64,000 nucleotides of DNA, taken from assembly GCA_033558025.1 (NCBI GenBank), contig JAUCEF010000007.1, positions 3,720,001-3,784,000 of the forward strand. Reading direction: 5' to 3'. This document shows positions 55,870-64,000 of the stretch, one piece after another. The notes beneath the pieces are model-generated. The model ran no database searches. It saw only the letters and a list, made by a program, of their open reading frames with translations, and was not told where the DNA came from. The stretch comes from Phytophthora sp. 'mugwort'. Taxonomy: Eukaryota; Oomycota; Peronosporomycetes; Peronosporales; Peronosporaceae. Position 1 is the first letter of the stretch, and every line of letters begins with the position of its first letter. Both the position numbers and the translations under genes were made by a program.

Positions 55870-56000
55870 AGCCTGCAGCTTGCAATGGAGATTAGAACCT
55901 CCAGGTGCTCAAAATTTAAATACCGAGCGCTGAAGCTGAACAAGAGCGCGATAGAACGACGAAGCACGCGCAGTTCGAATACTACTCGGATCGCTTCATG
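55870..56000 (+). pseudogene. UPRT exon-1-like fragment
   Basis: The sequence CAATGGAGATTAGAACCTCC, then GTGCTCAAA...TACCGAGCGCTG, parallels ATGGAGACAAAG...AACCTGAGCGTGCTC...TACCGCGCACTG of exon 1. Further on, one frame reads FEYYSDRFMIES where the intact gene has FKLYADRLMRIL. Stops and indels break it and the remainder of the gene is absent. It appears to be the relic of a tandem UPRT copy. Confidence 0.45.
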
Positions 56001-56772
56001 ATCGAGTCGTCACCCTTAAAAAAAAAGCAGAAATCAATAGTGTGGTGCTATCTTAGTGGTGGAAGGCAAGCCTGACAGGCCTACTACGTCCACTGGTATT
56101 TCTAGCGCATTCTTGGTATCCGTTATTTGCGCTGGATGCAGCCTGCTTCTACCGTCACTTGAAGTGACACTTCGTCCGACTCGACTATTGGAGTGGGTAA
56201 GAAGACCGGATCCACGCCTAACGAGCAGGCCATTATTACTGGATCAAACTGGTGTTGTTAACACTTCCTCCTCCTGCTATCGGGAAGATTCTGGCCCCGA
56301 GGGTCTCGGGTGTACCTTGCGCCCCCCAGTAATACTGCGACTTAATTGCGCAATACTGGTCATGGGGTTATTTGCGTTTTGCAGGCGTGAAGGCGGCGTA
56401 GATTGAGATCTGAACAAGGACAAGGACAAGTATCAAGCACATGTATTTGGTTCTCAGTACATGTATCGGCGACTTTGGCGACCAGTACATCGCACAGTGC
56501 ACAGTCACCACCCGTGACAAATTGTACCCACGACCGACAGCCGCGCGGCATTTCTATGGATGAACAGAGAGAAGTCGAACAGCAGCATGGCAGTATACTT
56601 GGTATACGGATAGGTTCCCAAAATCCGGCTTATGAGTTTGGGGTAATTCAGAAAGGGTCACGGTTAGGGCCGATTACCGTAACGTAGCCATATTCAAATA
56701 TGAAGGTCCTTAGTTCATAACCATTGTGTCCCTTTTATATCCGCTCAGTCGTATTATTCTGTATCGAAACTT
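56001..56772. other. No gene recognised
   Basis: It contains an A-run at 56018-56027 and a 116-codon open frame (56056-56406) with no motif. It separates the UPRT relic from the MULE insertion and must include whatever remains of the sequence originally upstream of the PH-domain gene. Confidence 0.4.
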
Positions 56773-56783
56773 CAGTTTAGAAA

Positions 56784-56871
56784 GCTTTTTCCAGAACGAG
56801 TAGCGATTTGCCCCAATCGTCTCAAAACAAGTCGCTGTCCCAAAACGAGTAGTTGGGGTACACCACACTGG
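56784..56871 (+). repeat. MULE terminal inverted repeat, left
   Basis: About 88 bp. It contains the motif CCAGAACGAGTAGCG near the outer end and CCCAAAACGAGTAGTTGG about 48 bp further in, a directly repeated core (AAYGAGTAG) that could be a transposase-binding site. Between them is CGTCTCAAAACAAGTCGC. Confidence 0.9.
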
Positions 56872-57024
56872 CACAGGTTTGGGGTTTACGACATTCGTCG
56901 TTGCGGTCTTAGGACGGAAGAGGTTCTAGCACTATAAAATGCAATGTCGGAATGCCGACACACAGCTCAGAAGTAAACCCAGAGCACTTCTTATCAAGCC
57001 GTGACAGTATCCTTGCTTTTGTAA

Positions 57025-57214
57025 CTAACACTATACTTTCAGCTTTCAGCTCGCCTTCCTGATATCAGGGCGTCGAGTCGCGCTCTCGTGGACCTTGTTG
57101 ATAAATACGGCACGTCCAAATTGACAATGGGCATGCGCTTCAGATCCGGTACAAATGTCACCTACTTCATGCAGGATTACTCGTATAACGCCAACACGCA
57201 CTGTCTAGTTTAAA
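57025..57214 (+). other. Orphan open frame with splice-acceptor-like start, inside MULE
   Basis: A frame without ATG at its start encodes about 60 residues ending NANTHCLV-stop (for example LVDLVDKYGTSKLTMGMRFR). Just before it lies GTAACTAACACTATACTTTCAG, a good branch-site plus acceptor pair for this genome. It therefore resembles the last exon of a gene. It does not look like MULE transposase. It could be a captured host exon or an accessory gene of the element. Confidence 0.3.
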
Positions 57215-57225
57215 GCAGTGGCACA

Positions 57226-59328
57226 ATGAAGAAGTACACTGGCAGTGACGCCGCCAGTGCCAAGGGCAAGAATGCTGTATCCAATAGCAGCGGGGAAGAA
57301 AGCGGTCCCAGTGCAGCGAGTTATGCTATTTGTATGCACAGCGCATGTGGTTGGGAGGTACGAGTCTCGATTAAGAGAGAGCGAGATGCCTCTAAACGGT
57401 TTTGGGTCTCGTTCTGAAATGACGTGCATAGCGACTAGTGCAGGTTTTTCTGCCAAACCTACTCAGCGTCAGCTCATGAAACTAGCTATTCTTCGCGCTG
57501 CTGTGTTGGGCGATCGCAATGTCAAGCACAAGGCTATGGTGGTTATGCTTCAGTCTCGCGATGGTCTTAACTTGCAGTTTAGCAGATCTATACTGTATCG
57601 AACAAAAGACGACATTGTGGCCTCTGCTGACGGAGATTGGGAGGAATCATTTCGTCGTCTCCCTTTTATGCTGTCCGATATACGTGACTCAAACCCTGGA
57701 ACAACAGTGCAATTGGATGTGGATCAACACCAACGGTTCCTTCGGGAATTTATTGCATTTGGCGTGAGCGTACAGTGCCAGTCAGGATTGCTGCCATTGC
57801 TAGGTTTTGATGGTGCTCACTCGAAGCACCCCAAGTACAATGGAGTTGTGCTTTCGCTTCTGGGGCGCGACGGCAACAACCAGAACATTACATTAACTAC
57901 GGCATTGGTAAATGTTGAAAGTGAAGCGAACATTTTATGCTTTTTGGAGCGGTGCCATGGTGCTGGGATTCAGCTTGGTGATCGCGCAACTTGTTGTGAT
58001 CGGGGCAAGATAATTGGGGCAGCACCACGGTTTTCTTAAGCACGGGTGTTTTCGTGAACCTTCGGTATTGTACTCTCCATATACTCCGCAACATGAGAAA
58101 AAAGTTCAAAAACAGTGGACAGACATTTGGCAACGCAGTATGGGCGATCCAAGGTGCTGAAAACCACGACAAATACTTAAAGGCTTTTTTAAAGATGAAA
58201 TCGGATTTCGGTGATGCGGTCGTGGAGTATCTGCAGGAGATCGACCCGATTGCTTGGACCGTGCATGCGAACATGTGCACATACACTTCTTACCCTGGTG
58301 ATATAGGAAGCAGTCACGATGCTGCAGTGGGAGCTGTTACTGAAGCCGGACGCACTGAAAATGCAGCACCCGGTGCAGATGGCATTGAATGCCAGAATAG
58401 TGGATGCACTGGTGATCAAATGGAGTTGCCCTGTTGAATGCAACCGGGGTCTGGAGTAGTTCTTTCGACAACGATGAATTAGAATTGGAATCCAGTGAGG
58501 ATGAGTGCTGTCAATTTGCTGCAACGCGTGCTGTCCTCTCTTTAAATGGCGTACATCAAACTTCGTTGAAAGCGATAACAACGCATTGATAGAGAATGGT
58601 GTCCGCAAAACGGATCCTTGTTGTGCCTTTTATAAGCTCACAGTCGAAGCAATGAACAAGCTCTGCGAGCGTCACACTACAGTCGATAAGTGGCGGAAAT
58701 CAGGCAGCGATCTTACTCCGTCTGTGAAGAAGCTCTGGACAAAAGAGAAGGATCGCGTTGGCGAGTACCTGGTGGTAAGATCAAACAAGTCCGTATCGTA
58801 CGTATCTCACCCCGGTGATACGATATGCAGTAGAAAAGTGAATGTGGATTTTGCTGTCTTGCACTTGCGCAACTTTCGACCAAATGCAAATTACATGCCA
58901 CCACATTTTTGCTGCACTTCGCAGTCGGGGAATGGAAAAGCAGTTTATCCGTGCGTTCCACCCTGCATTTTTGGTCAAAACGTACGCTGTAACCTTTGGC
59001 GACAAGACTATAGCTCTTCCAGTTTGCGAAATACTTCCTGGATCGCCCGAAGTACGGCCATCGCCGTTCTACAAACAAGCGGGCCGTCACGTCACGCGCC
59101 GGATTGCAAGCTCAGGAGAAACTGGTGCAAAGTCAACCTACGTTTGCAAAACTTGCCGAGAAAATGGGCACAATCGACGGACCTGTCGGCGTCATGCTAA
59201 TGAATGCGATAAAGCAAATCCCGACCTCGTTTCTTGCAGCTTCGAGTTTCCTTCCATTCATAATTACTCTGAATCAAACGCAACGGGGAGAGATCCAGAA
59301 AGTCGAATGTCAGTGCGCTTACTATTAG
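57226..59328 (+). pseudogene. MULE transposase, broken
   Basis: It starts at an ATG (57226) with a FLYWCH-like N-terminal region (CGWEVRVSIKRERDASKRFW). The core has LLGFDGAHSKHPKYNGVVLS (first catalytic D, about 57804-57860), the GRDGNNQN block and CDRGKII (second D, about 57994-58015). TSNFVESDNNAL (about 58552) and a SWIM zinc finger, CTCATF...CHHIFAALR (about 58860-58930), follow. The C-terminus has a CCHC knuckle, CKTCRENGHNRRTC (about 59143-59184). The frame changes near 57420-57445, 58040, 58440-58550 and 58845, so no functional enzyme is made from this copy. The domain order is that of MULE transposases. Confidence 0.88.
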
Positions 59329-59339
59329 AGTAAGAGGTT

Positions 59340-59940
59340 TGTTAGCACTGTATTCATGCATTATCGACACACACTACCCAATAAGCACCATTTTCGTTGA
59401 GGTCGACAGTCTTCTAGTATTAAAGTCGATAGCCTGTAGTACGAGGTGACACAAGAGAGGACATATCGGTTAGTATGCGGTGTGAAGAGCATTTCGATCC
59501 ACTAACACACGTACATGGCGCCATTCGCCATGGTGACACGCGTGTTCGTACCCCAGTACTTCCGCCCGCCTTCATATCCAATGGACTCGACCTCGCTGAA
59601 CACTTGAGCGGTATATGGACACGAGTGTGGATCGCTTGTATATGCTACCGAATAGTGCGGGTCCTTGCTGCTCTGCTCTTCTCGTCCACGTATCTTAAAA
59701 TCTCCTGTCCCGCTTGGCCTACGGCTGGCGCGTGCCTGACCCCTTTGTGTTGGCCAGCTAGACATGCGCCTTCGAACAAGTTAATCAGAGCGGTCAGACA
59801 GATTCAACGACAACAACAACAGTTATATCAATAACAAGCCTTCTTTTTACCTGACTCGAGTCTGAGGTATTCTTCCCCGCAGCGGCGTACGCCCCGAAGC
59901 GTCTGCTCGCTTCGCTTGGGCTGCGTGCCAGTGCTCGGTC
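59340..59940. other. MULE 3' region, no recognised gene
   Basis: About 600 bp between the transposase and the right inverted repeat. Opposing open frames exist (59475-59834 plus, 59502-59765 minus) but neither has a recognisable motif. It may be accessory or non-coding DNA of the element. Confidence 0.4.
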
Positions 59941-60028
59941 CCAGTGTGATGTACCCCAACTACTCATTTTGGGACAGCGACTTGTTTTGAGACGATTGGG
60001 GCAAATCGCTACTCATTCTGGGAAAAAC
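59941..60028 (-). repeat. MULE terminal inverted repeat, right
   Basis: Inverted copy of the left repeat. Most differences are C in the left repeat against T in the right one (for example AACGAGTAG against AATGAGTAG, twice). The repeat contains an ATG at 59969 that is in frame with the downstream PH-domain gene. Confidence 0.9.
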
Positions 60029-60118
60029 CAGTTTAGAAATCAGAACTCTTTTGTCTTATTTTCTAACCGATTTCGGCAATTGTCAGGAGACGTCGCAGTA
60101 GGCAACTTACACACAGCC

Positions 60119-63100
60119 ATGCAGAATGGTGTACCGGATTACTGCGGCTGGGGTGCCAAACAGGGCAGCAAGGTGCGCACGTGGAAGAACCGCTACTTTG
60201 TTCTGCGCGGGCGTGAGTTAGTCTACTATTCCGGGGCTAAGAGCGACGGCAGCGGAGCAGGAGTGGGCGAGAAGGGGCGACTCCGAGTCGTCAATGTGGA
60301 CTACTCACCCGACCGGAAGAACGGGCTGTTCATTCGTGGAGAGGGCAAAGACCTCAAGATGACGACAGCCAGCGCGCAGGAGAGTCGCGTGTTGTTCCGC
60401 AAAATTAAGGAGGCAATTGGGGAGCAGGAGACGAGCTTCAAGACGCCAACACCACAGACTCAACCGAAGCCGGTTAGGAAAATTGTGGATAAGGAAGGCT
60501 GGCTGCTTCAAGAGGAACTGCAGCTGCAGACATGGAAGAGATGCTACGTCATGCTGAGTGGCAGGATGATCGAGTTTTGTGCAAACCAGAACGCGGCTCC
60601 GATTGATTCGCTGACGGTGGTGAAGGTGGAGGCTGATGAGACCAGTCCATTATCATTGAGAGTCATTTCCAGAGGAGAAAAAATGGTTCATGTAGCAGCG
60701 GAGACGAGAGAGGAGATCGAAGGCTGGGATCGCGCTCTTGCAGCTGCTATTGGACAATCATTGGCACTGCGACAAGTGATGGAAGTGCAGGATGAAGCTG
60801 GAAATCAAGAGATGGAGATGGTGGGTGATACAAAGTTGGTGGCTCAGAAATACTCGACGGCAGTATGTGAAGGCTGGTTGGATAAACTTGGACAACGCAG
60901 CAAGGTCTGGAAGAAGCGGTATATGTCACTGACGAACGGGATGCTGGAGTATCGCAAGGGGCCTATGGAGCAGCTTTCGGCAGAGCTGTATGTGACAGAT
61001 GTCAGATACAGCAGCGAATACTCAGGTGCTGTAGAGATTGAGTTTGGCTCAGACAAATCGCTTACAGACAGCGATATCATCTGCGTACGAGCAGAATCCA
61101 ATCGTGAACTGGACAAGTGGATGTGTGCACTGTGTGATGCAGCTGGAAAACCGCGACTACAGCCGGTTATTCTTGTTTCAGAGCCGTCATCTCCATCAAC
61201 TCATGGCGAGGATCGACAAAAGAAGCCTCAGCTACCACCATTTCCAAGAAATATATTACTTTCTCATGATCGCAAGAAGCCATCAAACAGCACCCAACTT
61301 ACAACCCCGGTTAACGATGATCACCTTTCTGACAAGCAACTCGCAGTCGCAACAACCGCGAGCCACATTAAACGAGGATGGTTGTATGAGCAGGCTGACG
61401 GAACGTCATCTTGGAAGCTACGGTACTTTGTCCTTAACGGAAATACTCTCCACCATTACAAGCATGTCAATGGAACATCTGATACTTTTGGAAGTGTGAC
61501 CAGCATCACCCGTAACCACGAATCAACGGGATCTCTATGTGTTCAATTTGAAGATAGTAGTACTCTTAATGTATACGGCGAAACGAAAGCCGACACCGAG
61601 GCGTGGTATGCGGCTCTGTGCAAGGCGTCGTGGAACTCGGCCGAGAATCCACCAGGAAGAATGTCAGTTTCTAACCAAGCTGAAGAAGAGGAATTTCATG
61701 AAGATATTGGTTTCCAAGGGTGGCTGTTGAAGAAAGGGCAAAACTTTAAGACCTGGAAACGGCGCTATTTCGTGCTTGAAAGTAGTCGACTGGCCTACAG
61801 TGCAACTGCTGGTAGCGAAGTGTTGGGCTCTGGCGTGGTGTTCGAAGTTGGCGTGGGAGACCTTCGCCCGTTTTGCCTCGACATTCGCTTTCAAAACGGA
61901 CGTCTTCTCCATGTCGTGGCCCCAACAAAAGAAGCGTTCTCAAAGTGGCTCGGTGTGCTTGGGAAAGCGTCTAACCTGGCTGAGTCGTTTTTATCCCAAA
62001 GCAAGGGAAATGTTGTCTTTGACGAAGACTTCGACAATGATGTCGGTGAGAATGCGAATGACGTGGATGTGGAGTTTACTGAAGATGACCTTGCTGAGTA
62101 CGAAATGACTTTACGTGACGGTGAAGGAGCCTCGTTGTGGATTGCAGCGATGCATAACAAGCCCGAATACGATGCGCTGAGCTTGTCAGGTTCCGAGCAG
62201 GGCGATCGAGAAGTGGTCGCGTTGGAGCCCAATTCTACTGACATCGCTCCTCGTGCGAGTGAAGCATCTTCGACATCACTAAATGAGTCACAAGGATGTG
62301 TCGGGTGGCTGAAGAAGGAAGGCGGGAATGTCAAGAGCTGGAAGCGGCGGTACTTCATGCTCTATGGCTCAAAATTGAGCTACTACAAGAGTGAAAAAGG
62401 CTCTCGATTGCGCTCCGTTAGTGTCGTCAATATTGCGGTGCATCCGTCGGTTTCTCTGGGTCTGATAATTTCCACTGTTGGAGGTCGAAGGTTGATTATT
62501 CAGGCCGATTCAAAGGAGGAGTTTGAGCGATGGCTCGGTGCAATTCGAGGAGCTGTGACAGGTCAAAACGAGAGAAAGTCGGTAGATGTAGAGACACCAA
62601 TGATGAACAGGGTCATGGAAAACAAATTGAGCGAGGATTCGAAAGCCTCAGTTAGCCACAGTGGTTGGTTGCAGAAAGAAGGCCAGCGGTTCAAGACGTG
62701 GAAAAGGCGCTTCTTTACTTTGAAAAACAGCGCCTTGATCTACTATAGTGAGGTCGGCGGTGTAGCGCGTGGCCATGGCATGGTGAAAGGTGTGCATCAG
62801 GATGACACCAACCCACTTACTCTTGTGATCGAGTTCCGTAGTGGCAAGACCATGCGTGTGATAGCTGCGAGTGAGGCGGAGATGAACACATGGTATCAAG
62901 TCTTGTCACGAGGCCGTTCTTGTAGCAGCAGAACGACTGCCGTTTCGGATATTAGCGATGATAGCGTTGACTCTGAAGGGGAGGATGACGACCGAGAGCG
63001 CGCAGCACGAATTAGCCGATTCGATTCGAACGATTATCTTAACGACACATTCACCAACGACACGATCATGCGGCTTCGCGATGAAGAAGGGAAGGGGACA

Positions 63101-63331
63101 ATGCTGGAATCTCATAACGCTGCCATTAACACTTCTCGTTCTTTTAAAGGTGAACTCACCTTTGATGACGAAGAGGAGAAAGAAGACATGGGGCTCAGCA
63201 CCACGGGCGTGGACTACTATCGTCAACTACTTGCTGAAGACGAGCGAGTTCAACAGCAGCGCTCAGAAGAAAAAAATGCTAAAGGAGAACTGCCTATTAC
63301 TGGATGTGCTCCTTGCTGTACTGTGATGTAG
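60119..63331 (+). CDS. Seven-PH-domain protein with C-terminal CaaX box, 1,070 aa
   Basis: Intronless. Seven pleckstrin-homology domains are recognisable by GWLxKxGxxxxxWKxRYFxL starts: residues about 8-100, 124-215, 250-342, 417-505, 532-620, 727-815 and 848-932. Clear examples are GWLLKKGQNFKTWKRRYFVL and GWLQKEGQRFKTWKRRFFTL. PH domains bind phosphoinositides or proteins; the K/R-rich beta1-beta2 strands in PH5-7 suit lipid binding. Acidic, serine-rich linkers separate them. The protein ends CAPCCTVM, in which CTVM is a CaaX prenylation signal and the neighbouring cysteines could be palmitoylated, so membrane anchoring is likely. I chose the ATG at 60119 because the frame upstream runs into a MULE inverted repeat; the longer reading (ATG 59969, 50 extra residues) starts inside that transposon. 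Confidence 0.9.
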   Translation: MQNGVPDYCGWGAKQGSKVRTWKNRYFVLRGRELVYYSGAKSDGSGAGVGEKGRLRVVNVDYSPDRKNGLFIRGEGKDLKMTTASAQESRVLFRKIKEAIGEQETSFKTPTPQTQPKPVRKIVDKEGWLLQEELQLQTWKRCYVMLSGRMIEFCANQNAAPIDSLTVVKVEADETSPLSLRVISRGEKMVHVAAETREEIEGWDRALAAAIGQSLALRQVMEVQDEAGNQEMEMVGDTKLVAQKYSTAVCEGWLDKLGQRSKVWKKRYMSLTNGMLEYRKGPMEQLSAELYVTDVRYSSEYSGAVEIEFGSDKSLTDSDIICVRAESNRELDKWMCALCDAAGKPRLQPVILVSEPSSPSTHGEDRQKKPQLPPFPRNILLSHDRKKPSNSTQLTTPVNDDHLSDKQLAVATTASHIKRGWLYEQADGTSSWKLRYFVLNGNTLHHYKHVNGTSDTFGSVTSITRNHESTGSLCVQFEDSSTLNVYGETKADTEAWYAALCKASWNSAENPPGRMSVSNQAEEEEFHEDIGFQGWLLKKGQNFKTWKRRYFVLESSRLAYSATAGSEVLGSGVVFEVGVGDLRPFCLDIRFQNGRLLHVVAPTKEAFSKWLGVLGKASNLAESFLSQSKGNVVFDEDFDNDVGENANDVDVEFTEDDLAEYEMTLRDGEGASLWIAAMHNKPEYDALSLSGSEQGDREVVALEPNSTDIAPRASEASSTSLNESQGCVGWLKKEGGNVKSWKRRYFMLYGSKLSYYKSEKGSRLRSVSVVNIAVHPSVSLGLIISTVGGRRLIIQADSKEEFERWLGAIRGAVTGQNERKSVDVETPMMNRVMENKLSEDSKASVSHSGWLQKEGQRFKTWKRRFFTLKNSALIYYSEVGGVARGHGMVKGVHQDDTNPLTLVIEFRSGKTMRVIAASEAEMNTWYQVLSRGRSCSSRTTAVSDISDDSVDSEGEDDDRERAARISRFDSNDYLNDTFTNDTIMRLRDEEGKGTMLESHNAAINTSRSFKGELTFDDEEEKEDMGLSTTGVDYYRQLLAEDERVQQQRSEEKNAKGELPITGCAPCCTVM

Positions 63332-63512
63332 ATGACGGTACTTGAACGCTGCTTTCACCGACAACATGTACTCGAACAGTCGATGCATTCTTCTCAGCGT
63401 CCTGCTGCTTCCATTCTTTGCCGGTGGGAGTTACGGAGACTGTGTAGTATGACGGCTGACGAGGGGTCCCCCACTCGTCATTATAGCGCAGCGACAGCAA
63501 CTGGTCGACAGA

Positions 63513-64000
63513 ATGGACAAGAAGTACGATTCCTGCAGCTACAAGGCTCGCCGCACGTTCCTCGGCGGGGAGTTCGAAGTCCGGTTGTTCGAGGTGGACG
63601 ATGCTGGCGTCGCAGCGATAGTCTTCCAGATATTGCAGGAGCATGGCTCCCCGCTGAAGTTTTCACGAGTTTTCTCACGTGCGGAACTGGATAAGGCAGG
63701 GATTGCCCGGACATTAGAGGGGCATGTTGCCCTCGTGGACTCTCTCGAGCTCGTGGAAGACGCGTACTACACCGGCAACGACGCAGTCAGTGCAGGACAA
63801 AATGTGCTGGCAGCATACCAGTTATCGTCCACATTGCCTGGTATCAGCTTTCCTCCGCCGATTATCTCGCACCAAGCAGCTCTGTCCTACTTCGCGCGAG
63901 CACCTGTTGGGCTTAGTACGTGGAACAGCAACCAAGTACCAGACGAGGATAACCTGTTGGTGAATCTGGTAGCGAAAGGACTGACCGAGTTGTGCCGGGA
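63513..64000 (+). CDS. Unrecognised gene, 5' part (runs off window)
   Basis: A frame open from the ATG at 63513 to the window end (162 codons). An in-frame TGA lies about 60 bases upstream, so this ATG is the first available in the exon, though an upstream exon is possible. The peptide (KARRTFLGGEFEVRLFEVDD, FSRAELDKAGIARTLEGHVA) has normal protein composition and good codon use. No signal peptide or membrane span is evident in this part. I do not recognise a family. It starts 182 bp after the stop of the PH gene in the same direction, a tight spacing usual for oomycete genes. Confidence 0.65.
   Translation, partial: MDKKYDSCSYKARRTFLGGEFEVRLFEVDDAGVAAIVFQILQEHGSPLKFSRVFSRAELDKAGIARTLEGHVALVDSLELVEDAYYTGNDAVSAGQNVLAAYQLSSTLPGISFPPPIISHQAALSYFARAPVGLSTWNSNQVPDEDNLLVNLVAKGLTELCR

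Larger units (their letters stand above)
56784..60028 (+). mobile_element. Mutator-like (MULE) DNA transposon, 3,245 bp, complete ends
   Basis: Long terminal inverted repeats (56784-56871 and 59941-60028) differ at only about seven positions. They are bounded by an identical 11-bp direct repeat, CAGTTTAGAAA (56773-56783 and 60029-60039). Long TIRs and 9-11-bp target duplications are typical of MULEs. It contains a broken MULE transposase (57226-59328) and two unexplained stretches (57025-57214 and 59340-59935). Removal of the element plus one repeat joins the host sequence seamlessly. Confidence 0.9.
56773..60039. repeat. 11-bp target-site duplication of the MULE
   Basis: CAGTTTAGAAA occurs at 56773-56783 and 60029-60039, directly abutting the outer ends of the inverted repeats. 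The match is 11 of 11. The perfect duplication suggests the insertion is not ancient, although the transposase inside is already frameshifted. Confidence 0.9.

Noticed and set aside
59502..59765. Minus-strand 87-residue ORF in the MULE 3' region
   Set aside because: The opposite strand is open over the same span and neither has a motif; not enough to call a gene.
59969..60118. Using ATG 59969 as the start of the PH protein
   Set aside because: This ATG lies within the MULE inverted repeat, and the first PH domain begins just after the ATG at 60119; the longer form is kept as a finding only.
63297..63644. Minus-strand 115-residue ORF with reasonable composition
   Set aside because: It runs through the 3' end of the PH gene and the start of the next plus-strand gene, whose frame extends to the window end; taken as a shadow.
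1..64000. CRISPR arrays, bacterial operons, riboswitches, rRNA genes
   Set aside because: None seen; repeats are transposon-derived and genes have eukaryotic structure with introns.

Overview
The window looks like nuclear DNA of an oomycete, most probably Phytophthora or a close relative. The reasons are a truncated Crinkler-type (CRN) effector gene, long intron-poor genes for GAF and PH-domain proteins, two genes with short GT-AG introns that carry CTAAC-like branch sites, and a dense layer of decayed Gypsy, piggyBac, Tc1, Tigger/pogo and MULE transposons. No taxon marker is present, so the genus is inferred.

Only five ordinary protein genes look intact. They are a 2,796-residue GAF/SAM/IQ/EF-hand protein (23.5-31.9 kb, minus strand), a two-exon gene of unknown function (45.9-47.6 kb, minus), a three-exon uracil phosphoribosyltransferase gene (54.6-55.5 kb, plus), a seven-PH-domain protein with a C-terminal CaaX box (60.1-63.3 kb, plus) and the 5' part of an unrecognised gene that runs off the window (63.5 kb onward, plus).

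The first 23.5 kb are transposon debris: a Tc1/mariner copy, a 298-bp tandem repeat, a Tigger/pogo copy, a second Tc1-like fragment, a 4.6-kb piggyBac with both ends, and a Gypsy element (13.8-21.6 kb). The integrase of that Gypsy is split by a 2,975-bp insertion with terminal inverted repeats and an 8-bp target duplication. The insertion carries a broken SET-domain gene. A deleted piggyBac copy and a third piggyBac end follow. From 32 to 45.5 kb a CRN pseudogene is cut by the LTR of a chromodomain Gypsy; next come the two halves of another Gypsy family facing opposite ways, then an LTR plus gag of the family seen at 21 kb.

Between 49.7 and 51.3 kb lies a short cluster unlike the rest: an ORF with two GKYxGK modules, a frameshifted relative of Polinton/adintovirus-type major capsid proteins, and a Ulp1/adenain-like cysteine protease fragment. 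I read it as a possible endogenous DNA-virus remnant. At the right end a 3,245-bp MULE with about 88-bp inverted repeats and an 11-bp target duplication sits 90 bp upstream of the PH-gene start codon, and adds an in-frame upstream ATG to that gene.
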